DNA of 64,000 nt from Pterobdella sp. o SKG-2022 (Eukaryota; Annelida; Clitellata; Hirudinida; Piscicolidae): the NCBI GenBank assembly GCA_964035795.1, contig OZ038320.1, forward strand, positions 26,543,705-26,607,704, written 5' to 3'. The position numbers and the translations under genes were made by a program. This document shows positions 25,129 to 35,989 of the stretch, piece after piece. Positions within the stretch are counted from its first letter, which is position 1. Every line of letters starts with the position of its first letter. Below the pieces are notes generated by a model. The model was not told where the DNA came from. It searched no databases and saw only the letters and a program-made list of their open reading frames with translations.

Positions 25129-28032
25129 TGGTGCTTGTAAGTGCATCATTTCAAGGGTTCAATAAGCTTTTCTTATTACTCTACTGTATATATATTTTTT
25201 TATCATTAGTGTTCTTTTATATAGGTAGTTGCTAACGATGCAATCAAAGTTATGACTCTTACTCCCTCATCATTATATAAAGTTAGGCTTTTATGATATG
25301 AAGTTTAGCTGTTTTACCGTTTTTTTAGAATTTTTAGATTTTATGTAAAATATTAATTTTGATAAATATCGCAGCTTACTTAGAAAACCTTATATATTTA
25401 ACTAGTGACAAATTGGCCAAATATTATTGAGTAGAAATTTTTCACTTTAACTTCTAATTTATATCACAAGATTTTTTGCTTTAATTAATACATTTTGATT
25501 ACAAAAAAATAATGAGTTTTTATAAGAAGCTTGTAACAATTTCAAAATTTAATATTTGATCCTTTGTGCTTTGAAATGTATATATATGAATATATGTGGT
25601 TCTGGTAATGGTTAGAGATATTAAAAAATTTGATAATTCTTTTTTTGAATGTATGGATGACGATTATAGCTGCAGTTTTACTCACTAGTCTATTATGCTG
25701 TTAGGTAGTTCATTTGGATTTTTCATGAAAGTTCTATTGTTACTTTAAAATAATTTTTCAACCTTCATTCAATGGGTTTTAGTTGTTTTTTTAAACAATG
25801 CAAAAATGCATTTAAATTTTTGCATTACTACTTATAAAGATTCCAAAAAATTGTTAATTTTGCCTCATTATCGCTTTTTTGGTTATCGATAACTTTCTAA
25901 TAAAATGTAATGTCATACATTATTTATTTGGTTGGTTGTTTCGTATGGTGGAAATCAATAGTCGTTTCACATGCATTTCTTTTCATTGCTTTTTGTTTAT
26001 TAACATCATATTCAAGAATTTTTTCATATTTTTTGTTGTTAATTTAATCAAAGTATCTTCCAAATCAATAGTATATAATCGAATCGATTCAAATGCATAA
26101 GCTTAATAGATGGTTGAATAACACCACATGTAGATTTTAAAAAGCTTGAAGTAATTTATTATATAAAACACTTATAGGCTGACCTACCGACTTCTAAGTC
26201 ATCTTTTTTTGTTTCATGTAACAACGTCATAATATAGACTTGATTAATTTTATAATTTTCAATGCTTTATTTTATGACATTATGTATATTATTAGTTTCT
26301 TAATGAGGAGTTAAATTCTCATTCTCTTAACAAGCTTATTCTATGTAATAATTAGCCTTTTTGTGTTTAGCTTTTTTTGTACATTCGAAATTTCATCTTA
26401 TATTATTTAATTATCCCACTGTTTTCTTTCAGATGAACTATATCGTGTTTGATATAATATTTATAATGTTAAATGATATAGGTTTTATGATCAACTGTGT
26501 TGACATATCCGATAATCAATAGCTGTTTAAACTACCTTCCAAAATTGACTAGTGGCAACGCTTATAATATTTTAACTTGTTGAAATCGCGCTATTAGTCA
26601 TTCAAAATATTTATATAATTTTTGTAACGTTCGTAAATTTCAATTAGTTTTTTTATCTAGTTTTTATCGTTAGCATCTGTCTCCGTATGAGATCTGTTAT
26701 CAGTGCCACCAAGCGCTTTTCATCATTAACTTAGACGTCCCAAAACTTTTATATCAATCTGTACAAATACTTGTAAATTCGTCTGAGCCATTGTTTATCA
26801 TGTTATTTTTTAAAAGATTGGCGCTTTGGGCCTCAATATTATTAAGGATTAAAGCATTTTTGTTGTAACATTTGAGTTAAAATCATTACCATTTGATCTA
26901 AAATGTCGAGTAACTTCATTAAGTATAATTAATCCAATATTTCAAACATAAACTTTAACTTTTGCATGTCAAAAGAATGTAAATACTTTATTAATATATC
27001 ATTTGTCGTTGTAAAATTATGAAGTCGCGTTTGTAAAGAAATGTTCTTAACGCTTTCTACTTCGTGAACGACCAAAGTCCATATATTTATCATCCTCGAA
27101 AAATGTTTATTGAATTATTTTTAACTCAATGGCTTCGAGTGGGTCTTTTCTTAAAATAGGCAAATGATATATAACTGGATAAACGGTCTCCAAAAAGTTG
27201 CGTTAGTTTTTGGTAGGTCCATTTCTTTCCTGAGCTAACTTTCGTTGAAGTTTTAAATATACAGAAAGAAATTAACTATTTCGAATGTAGAATGCTTGTA
27301 TTTTAAATATTTTCTACGTTTTCGTAGTTTCTAAAAAACTAACTTTTATTAAAAAAGTGAATCTTGTTTATAAACACGGTGTGAAACGTGTTTCAAGTCC
27401 TCACACATCAACATAACTGTGACGTGTTGGCTTCTAACGCAAAGTTTTGATTAGAATTTAGTTATGTCGGTTATATATATTCATAAAAAAAGTAAGGTTT
27501 TAATTACCCGAATAAAATGGTGTTTCCGTCAAGTTCAATTTCGTTTTCAAGTATAAAACTAAAAAAGCTTATTTAAAATATGAGTTACTATTGCACTTTC
27601 TGAGGATGATGTTCTTAGAAATTGAAATAAACTTCGTAATAAACTTTTGAGAAATTTTGTGTTTTATTTCATCGTTTTTGCACTTATTCTAACAACGACA
27701 TTAATCCTAAATCTTCGCGAAGTTTTGTTAATTACGAATGAGGCTTTCCCACATTTGGAGAAATTTTTATTTCAAACATTTTTTTTGAAGAAGATAAAAA
27801 ATATGGTTAGTTTTAGAACTAGTTTATTTGAAAGTTAAAAATGCTACGAACACTTTTTGTTGCAACATAACCTTTCATATTTTTGAGTTAAAAAACATTC
27901 TAGCAAAACTTATTTTTTATATTTTGAGTTATTATACTTGTAAAATTTTTATAAAAAATCCTTCGTTTAAGACTTCAAAAAATTTTAAGCGCATAATACA
28001 TAGTATAGTTCATTTTTATATTCTTATGCAAA
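25129..28032. other. Intergenic region, no gene seen
   Basis: About 2.9 kb of AT-rich sequence without a supported reading frame on either strand. The first few hundred bases are probably the 3'UTR of the zinc-finger gene. It contains one copy of a short recurring motif (ctattatgctgtt at about 25690). Confidence 0.5.
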
Positions 28033-28043
28033 TGTGGTGGTGG

Positions 28044-28080
<37 letters not shown>

Positions 28081-28208
28081 AGTGGTGGTGTTGGTGGGGG
28101 TGGTGGTGGTGGTGGTGGTGGTGGTGATGATGATGGTGGTGGTGGTGATGATGATGATGATGATTATTATTATTATTATTATTGTTATTATTATTATTGT
28201 TATTATTA

Positions 28209-28272
<64 letters not shown>

Positions 28273-28274
28273 CA
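28033..28274 (-). repeat. Compound trinucleotide microsatellite, 3' tail of a LINE
   Basis: On the plus strand, runs of GGT, GAT, GGT, GAT and finally TTA units (240 bp). On the minus strand this reads as AAT, then ATC and ACC repeats, directly following the 3' end of the degenerate retrotransposon at 28290-31940. Trinucleotide tails of this kind are common at 3' ends of non-LTR retrotransposons. Translations of this tract into Ile, Thr, Met or Val runs are artefacts. Confidence 0.85.
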
Positions 28275-28289
28275 TTCTTTCTTTTGAAA

Positions 28290-31200
28290 TGCTAGTTATA
28301 AGATCAAACATCACGTTACTACCAGTGACCTCAGATGAGTGAAATTGGAAGTTATATTGATATAGCTTTTCTGAGGACATGGGCTGTGCCGGTTAGAACT
28401 ATCTTCTGGATTTCTTGAAGAGAAGGATTGCCGGGTATTTTATCGAGAAATTCTTTGGTTCCTTTCTTTACCAGGCCCAATGCACCTATTACAACTGGGA
28501 TAGTCCTAGCTCTGAGGTGCCACATTTTGCCAATTTCAATTTCCAAGTCTTTATACTTGGAGAGCTTTTCAAATGTTTTGGATGACACATTTTTATCTCA
28601 TGGCACGCTCATGTCAATTAGATAACAGACATTGCCTAGCAAATCCTTTACGACAATGTCTGGTCGGTTGGCTTGTATTGTTCGGTCAGGCTGGATTGGG
28701 AAGTCCCAAAGAATGGTGAAATTTGGACCATCAGTAACTGGCTCCGGATGATTTTCACACTAGTTTTTTCTTGTACTCACTTTGAAGTGGTTACAGATTC
28801 TCCAATGGAGATATTGACCTACCCTATCGTGTCTTCTTTTGTATTCTCCAGGTGTGAGAACAGAGCATCCGGAAATAAGGTGGTCAATAGCTCACTTTCT
28901 CACCACAGAACCTACATTTGGGGTCTGTTCCGTTTCGGATTATATTTGCCTGAAAGTTCTTGGTGACAAGGCTTTGGTCTTGAGCCGCAAATATAATCCT
29001 TGAGTCTCCGCCTTCAATCCAGAGCTGGTGAGCCACTGGTGAGTTGCTTTAGTATCAACATCATCATTTGTACATCTTGTTTTAAACTTTCCATGCAGAG
29101 GTTTTTCTTGCCAGCTTTTTTCGAGCCTTTTCATACTTTCATGTTTTGCAATTTTTTTTCAATCTTTTTGAGAACTCTATCGGTTTTAGTGCATTATTGT
29201 CTACAGGGTTGAGGCAAAGTTCCCGAGAGAATTTATTGGCTTCTTTAACTATTGAGTGAAGTTTTTTTGAATTTTTATGGAGATGAACTAGCTTAAGCAT
29301 CCAGTCTTCAGTATTGCTTAAGTAATGGAAAAGTCCTATTGTTGATGATTTATAAAAAGTTTCCAAGTGAATTAATCTTCTTCCTCCATTGTTACGTTGC
29401 AAATATGAACGGTTTATATTTGATTTTGGATGATGCATTCTGTGACAAGTTAATTGTTTCCTAATTTTAGTGTCTATTCTTTTTATTTCATTTAAATTCC
29501 AGTTAATTATGTTAAAACTATAAGATATTACGAGTACGGCTATTGTATTTATTGCGTTTATTCGGTTTTTTGAATTCAATTCTGTCTTCATAATGATTCT
29601 TACTCTTCTGATACATTCCTTCCTTAGTTTCTCTTACATCATTGCGTGTTTTATTTCACTTCTTTCGTTTGCTCCGAGATATTTATATACTTCTTCTTGC
29701 TCTAACTCTCTAATAATAGTTCCATCATTGAGTTTTATTCCAGAATTATAAAAAGTTTTCCATTTTTGAACGAAGCTTTAGCACATTTATTGAGACCAAA
29801 CTCCATACCGATATCGTCACTGAACTTCTTGACGGTTTTTAGCATTCCTTCTAGCTCTCCATCACTTGAAGCAAAAATTTTTAGGTCATTCATATAGAAC
29901 AGATGGTTTATGTTTTTTCCAATTATCTTATAACCATACCTGGTTTCGTTCAAGAGTTTTGATAAAGGTATGAGTGCCTTTACAAAAAAGAAGTGGAGAT
30001 AAAGAATCGCCCTGAAAGATACCGCATTTTATTTTTAAACCAAAGAAAGAAAAGATGCCATTAGAGTGAGAAAGAAAAAGATTTGTATTCTATAATTTTA
30101 TTGTAGTTTTGATGAAGTTGATGAAAATGGGTGATAATTTGAATATTTCAAGACAATTTATTATCCATGTATCAGACATGCTGTCAAACGCTTTTTTATA
30201 ATCAATCCATGCTGTGCTTAAGTTACGATGCTTTGCTTTTGTATTCTCTAAAACTATTTTATTTATGAAAAGTTGGTCTTTACAATCATAAGATTCTTTT
30301 CTGCATCCTTTTTGTTCTATCGGGAAAAGGTTATGTTCTTCCATGTGTTTGAAGGTTCTTTCTGATAGTATCGAAGTTAAAAGCTTGTATGTTGTTGAAA
30401 GACACGTAATTGGACGATAGTTTTTTGGATGGTCGGTATCAGTTGTTTTGGCAAGTAAGTATGTAGTACCTTGGCAAAGCCAATCTAGCGTTAAGTATGG
30501 TCTGTTCAAAATTTCGTTAAAATTCGAAGCTAGTCTGAAATGTATCGAGTGTAAGATATTTAACCAGAAATTAGGAACTTGGTCTATTCCAGGAGATTTC
30601 CACTTATGGGATTTATTTAATGTCTTCGTGATTTCATCTAAGCTTATTTCATTCCAGCTTTGTTCAGAGATATTACTGTTAGTATCTTTGAAGTCATTAA
30701 TCCATCTTGCATTTTCTTTATGATTTTTTTCATTGCCCCAAGTATTTTTCAAAAATTCTTTGACTTGGATTTCTGGTGGTATTTTATCTACACGTACAAT
30801 ATTTTTTCCAATTTCGCGATAGAACTTTTTTGCATCAGTTTCAAATATTTTGTTCTGTCTATAAAAATAATCCTTTTAATGAAACGACTTTGAGCTTTAC
30901 ATCGTAGTTTTTGTTTTAACTCTTCTTTGATAGTAGAGATTTGATGTTTTTCTTTTAGGTGGTACTTTTTGATAATTCTTTTTGGTTTTAAAAGTTTCCC
31001 ATTCTGTAGTTCATCAAGAATAGATATTTCTTTTCTTAATTTTCCAATTTCATTTTCGATTTTCATTTCTAGGTTTTGGTGGTTTTTTTGTTGTGATATT
31101 TTTCTTATTCTAGATTTAATTCCACATTTATGTTGAAGTATTTTAGAGGTACAGTATATAAGTTGATTCAATTCGGTTAAATCAGGGCTTAAACTTTCGC

Positions 31201-31940
31201 ATATTTGTTTCAGGGCTTCATTTCCTATGATAAATAGCTTCCTAAATTTATTGGTTTGATTGATTTTCATTAGAGATTCTCTATCAGCTATAGGAATATT
31301 TTTAACAATGAATAATTTCTCTATTATTTCTTCTTTCAATGAAAAGCTTTCATTATAACTACTTTCAGTTTCTTCATCATCTTTTATATTACCACTTAGA
31401 TTAACATTATTTATTACATTTTCTTCGCCCCAACCTTTTTACCGCCAAAGTTAGTTTTGTTCATTATCTTTTCTTCATCATTACATACCTTGTCACAACC
31501 CCTAACAAAGCTTGTTTCCTCTTCGTTTTTGTCATTAACCGTATTGCTGTCCACCTTAACATTACTTGGTACCATTTCTCCATTAAAACACATATTGCTA
31601 CAATCGTTAGCTTTTCTTTTTTCCTCTTCTTCATTATCCCAAACTTCATCAAAACCCTTTATATTGCATGTCACCTTTAACTTTTCACTACCACTTCTAA
31701 TATTGCCAACTTCAACATTATTCATTAGATTTTTCCCCCCATTAAACTTTATATTGCCCAGGTTAGTTTTTTCTTTTATCTCATTTTCAACATCACATAT
31801 CTTTTCCCAATCTTTTACCTTCATGTCAAATTTAGTGTCAGTTAAATCAGCGTTTGCTACTGCCTTTTTTTTAACATCCTTATTTTTATTTTCTGTATCT
31901 ATATCATTCATAACCCGCTCTTTTATTTGTATCAATTTAA
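28290..31940 (-). mobile_element. Degenerate non-LTR retrotransposon, R2/R4-type RT
   Basis: Minus-strand element broken by frameshifts and stops. From its 5' end: a Lys-rich region (31935-31414), an Arg/Lys-rich N-terminal part (31339-30788), RT fingers and palm (30752-30090, with NYRPITCLSTTYKLLTSILS and AWIDYKKAFDSM), a palm piece around 29953-29735 where the active site reads YMNDLK instead of YMDDLK, and the thumb and connection region (29591-29139, with INTIAVLVISYSFNIINWN and MHHPKSNINRSYLQRNNGGR). Then come WQEKPLHGKF, a CRFCGE remnant of a zinc motif, and a C-terminal part with IPVVIGALGLVKKGTKEFLD (28588-28352). This layout is typical of elements usually annotated as R2/R4-like with a restriction-like endonuclease. 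The Asp-to-Asn change and the many breaks mean it is dead. Confidence 0.85.
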
Positions 31941-31948
31941 TATCTTAT

Positions 31949-33350
31949 TATTATTATTTTTATTATTATTACTAAAGGCATACGACTAATCTATCAAAGA
32001 TATCATCACACCTATCACAGTAAAGTTAAAATAAGAATAAAAATGTATATATTGGATATATTGTCGAGCAACAATCAGAACGAGAAAATAAAATAAAATG
32101 GGATTATTGTTGGAAGAAATAGTTGAGGTTAAATGTTTCAACGAGAAGTTTCCATTGTTTTCTGTCATCTGCTATCTTGCGAAGTTCAGTTAAATCGTCT
32201 ATAGAAGATAGCTTTAGTGGTATTTTAAGGTTTTCACGTGAAGCAATTGTTTCAGTTCTTTTTAGGTCTTCTGATGAGACAGTTGGTAGTGTTATACGAG
32301 ATCTTCCTCTAAAACCAGGGTATTTTGTTTCGATATTTTTGAAGTACATCTTCATTGTTTTCCTGCCTGGCAAGTTTTCATCCGATCTTAGAATGTAACC
32401 TCACAGACTTCACCGTAGTTTAGCGGCATGTTGGCTTATAGGAGTACTTTTGGTTTTTTCATAAAGAATCTTGTTACTGTTAACTCTGAGGTAAGTAATG
32501 CCCATTAGTTTTCTTAATTGTTTTCAGTGGCGGGCATCAATGAGTTACCAAGATTTTTTTTGGGAGCCCATATTCCACAGTTATATGTGAGTATAAGAAA
32601 GGCTTTGTAAAGATTGATTTTTCTTCTTTCTGACACTTCTTTAGCCTTTTTGCATAAGTTTGATAGCTTTCCAAACGCGATTGAAGAGAGTATCTGTCTT
32701 CTTTTACTGTCTTCGTCATCTCCTAGCAAAGAGCCAATTTTTTTCGTGAGTCTCCACGATTCATCTTTGCTTCTTTCGAGATTGGTGATTTCTGTTTTAG
32801 ACAGGTTGCATCTAAGGTTCCATTTCTGAAAAGTTTTGTCTATTATATTGATATATGATTTAACAGCCTTGTCATTTTCAACTATGAGGTCATTGTCGTT
32901 TGGGTAGATCATTTCAAGTAAGATTTCGTTTTTGAGGTGAGATCGAGCTGCTCTGAGAGCCGCTTCCAAGTATACCACAAAAAGAATGGGACTAAGTCCA
33001 TCTCCTTGAAGAGATCCTATTTCTGTATCGACTCTGGTTGTTATAATTTTAAAACGAACGTTTATTCCAGTACCATTTAATAGTGTGTGTATTATTCTGA
33101 GATCGTTGGGTTTTATTATGTTTTTCAGTATCTCCAATAATTTTCCCCGATCTATAGTGTCGAAAGCACTACTCAGGCCTACTCCTAGTATTTTGCAACT
33201 CTCTTTCATTTTTTATATTAATGAGCATAACCATTTGTGGGTCTATACTATATCACTTGTACTCCTACTTCGGTGATATGCAGATTGAGAAGCCGAAAGA
33301 TATGCATCAACATCGTCTCTAATTCTTCTGAGAGCTATAGTTGACAGGGT
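31949..33350 (-). mobile_element. 5'-truncated, decayed LINE reverse transcriptase fragment
   Basis: A second minus-strand retroelement of a different family. Frame 33209-32514 encodes RT palm motifs: LSSAFDTIDRGKLLEIL, then SLQGDGLSPILFVVYLEAAL. The catalytic box reads MIYPNDND where Y-A-D-D would be expected, so it is inactive. Downstream (32373-32104) is a C-terminal segment with LPTVSSEDLKRTE and LTELRKIADDRKQWKLLVE. The element ends in an AAT-rich tail (plus strand 31949-31972, mostly TTA units). The R2/R4-like element begins immediately beyond that tail on the same strand. Confidence 0.8.
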
Positions 33351-35103
33351 TTTTCTATAAACAATATTTTTTAAAACTTTTTTCATAATAGTTGAATAAA
33401 TGTTATAACTATGGGTTAGCAGAATGTTGTCTTCAATTAACCCATAATAAACGTACTAGGAGCAAAACAATTGTTTAAGAGTGGACGAAGTTTTTTGTAA
33501 GAACAACTTGAATTATTAATTCATTTTAACTTTATAAGGCAGATTTTACTTAAAAAAGCTTTATCGGTTGATAGGCTATTATGTTGTTTCTAGTACGGTT
33601 ATTTGAATGTTTTGAACGAATTCCAGAGTACCTCAAGTACTATGGTTAGAAATGTGGAACAAAATAAATTCCAAAAGTGTTTTAATTGAAGCTAACAACT
33701 TAATTAATAAGGGCTAAAAATTAATACAGATATAATTTTATTAAATATTCTTGTAGGCAATTTTTCTATGAATATGTAGCGTTTTGGGTAATTTTCCATT
33801 TGGTATGTATATCAGTACAAAACTTAAGCTTGTCTTTGAGCTTGCCTGTAAGGAGTGACCGTGCACTCATAATATAATATATAAGTGTCAAATTTTTCAA
33901 GTGTTAAAATTTTTGGTTGGTTTTGCATTCTTATTATTATCTTATCTTTAATTATTGTGCTCAATAAAATATAAAAACCTTGTTAATATAAAGCCTATCT
34001 TTTCAATTAAGAACCTAAAATAGAAGTATAAAAAATGATTTTAAAAATTCTATAATGAATATCCCTTAATTTGAGCTCTACTAATTTGTGAAAACAATTT
34101 ATAATGAGAAAAATTCTTTAAGCAACGCTAAAAACTTTGTAAAATTTTTACAAGTTTCATTTTGAAAAAAGTTTGGATTATGAGTGACTTAATTATGAAA
34201 TTTCTTTGTAAGTTTTATCATCATGTTATAAAATGATGTAAGGCGCAGACGATTAAAAACTCACCAAGTGAAAGTTTGCATGAAGATCTATATAGCTATG
34301 CCTACGTTATAAAATCACACAAAAAATCAAACTAGCATGCTTTATTTCTAAAAAATAACATCTAAAGCGCTTTGTTACAAGATACTCTTAAAGTCTAAAA
34401 AAGTTGTTGAAATTAAGTCTTGACTGGTATTAATTCTCATCACAGAAAGATTTTTGTTGGTCTAATCAGGCACTTTCTATTTAATCATTTTGAAAAAGAA
34501 TATTAAGAACAAATGAGTAAAAAAATTTCTATGTAATTATCAACGAAGGCTAAGTTGAAATATAGCTTACCCCTAATAACATTGTCAGTAGCCAATTAAA
34601 TTTCATTTAATATAAATTCAAGTGATTGCATTTCCAAATAAACCAGATACAAGTTGCATGTTTGTCCAATTTTAATAGACAATATTCAACCTGAGTTCAT
34701 AACTCTAAACATATTTGAAAACTTCTCACAAAAAACAAATGATGAATTTGAACTAGTTCATAAAAAATAAAATAGTATTATGAAGAGTTGTATGAGAAAA
34801 AATGTTCATGTTTACAAATTAGAAAATTTTCAATCACAAACCTGCATCAATTGTGACCACGAAAAACAACTAAAAAAATAATTGAAAGGCATAATATAGA
34901 AGGCACAATTCTTAATGATTATTCACCTACATATAAGCCACTAAAATTAAGTATATTTCTTTTTTAAATTTCAAATAGAATATGGAAATATTGAGTATTT
35001 AGAATAAAATAAAAAGAATTTAAGCGGGGTATTTTCCTATTTAGAATTTACATATAAGATTAAAATATATGATGTTGAAAAATGAAGCTTTTTTGAAATC
35101 ATT
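33351..35103. other. Intergenic region between LINE remnants and synaptobrevin
   Basis: AT-rich sequence with no supported gene. It includes the probable 3'UTR of the synaptobrevin gene next to 35104 and one copy of a short recurring motif (ctattatgttgtt at about 33573). Confidence 0.45.
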
Positions 35104-35883
35104 TTAGTTGGATTTGGCTGAGCTTACTGAAACACCTGAAATATAAATTTTAAATAATTTAATTAGAATACTTATAATATATGAAAAAAACTTATCAAAC
35201 CAATAATTATTGCCAAAATGACAATGGAGACCACTACAAGGATAATGATCATTTTTATATTTTTCCACCAATATTTTCTTTTTATTCTGTTGCTTTGTCT
35301 TTCGAACTGCTGAGCACCTGCTTGCAATGACACTGAAATTGGGAAAAGTATTTTATTAATAGCTACAACTAATGTGTATAGGTATAGTAATTACCAGCTC
35401 TATAATCAAGATCAGAAAGTTTATGGTCTCTTTCTAAAACCTTTTCCATGTTGTCCTTCATTATATCCAGTACCTAAAAAATATATTTTTTATTTATTAC
35501 CACACTATCATCGAAGTTAACTTAATTTAATTTAAAATTTTGAATGAAAGCATAATTAAACAAAAACACTTCTTTAATATACTAAATAAAGATGTAATAA
35601 AGATTCAAACCTGATCAACTTGAGCTTGTGCCTGCTGAACCATGTCATTTTTTTGGTATTGGACACTAGAAACAAAACAATTTAAAATAAAAAAATAAAA
35701 TAAACCCTATTCATTTTGCTAAAAAAAATAAAATAGGTATCTTGACTTTGGTTGATTTGTTCCTTGCCTATAAGATACATTAGGATCCGCCCTATTAGGA
35801 AATAAAAAATAAATATTAAATTTTTGAAAAATATTCTTTAAAATAAAATCTTAAAATTGTTTTTTTTTCATAGAAACTTACAT
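35104..35883 (-). CDS. VAMP: Synaptobrevin / VAMP1-2-type R-SNARE
   Basis: Vesicle R-SNARE for membrane fusion, 114 residues. Minus-strand coding exons: 35883-35882 (only AT of the start codon), 35791-35747, 35665-35611, 35473-35395, 35332-35201, 35135-35104 (TAA). Phases agree at every junction. Order: a short N-terminus ([20 protein letters not shown]); a SNARE motif from QQAQAQVDQ through [20 protein letters not shown], whose central Arg in KVLERDHK fits the zero-layer position of R-SNAREs; the linker [12 protein letters not shown]; a single C-terminal transmembrane segment ([17 protein letters not shown]); and a short tail, VSVSSAKSN. Length matches VAMP1/2. The gene is head-to-head with COX11. 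The 5'UTR exon extends upstream of 35883 for an unknown distance. Confidence 0.93.
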
Positions 35884-35989
35884 ATTTTAGCGATTATTGA
35901 ATGATAGGGTAATTAAACTAGCTGAAAACAAAAGATAAAATATAAGTAAAACAGCTGAGCGATAAATTAATTTTTATCTAAGAAACACA
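35884..35989. promoter_or_regulatory. Candidate bidirectional promoter, synaptobrevin and COX11
   Basis: Only 106 bp separate the two divergent start codons, and both 5'UTRs must fit in or overlap this space. The sequence is AT-rich with cagctgag and aactagctgaa motifs. I see no clear TATA box. Shared promoter function is inferred from geometry. Confidence 0.5.

Noticed and set aside
28024..28380. Open frames on both strands encoding Ile/Thr or Met/Val runs
   Set aside because: They are translations of the trinucleotide microsatellite at 28033-28274, not genes.
31457..31975. Plus-strand Ser/Phe/Leu-rich frame resembling a membrane protein
   Set aside because: It is the antisense of the Lys/Asn-rich 5' part of the minus-strand R2/R4-like element.
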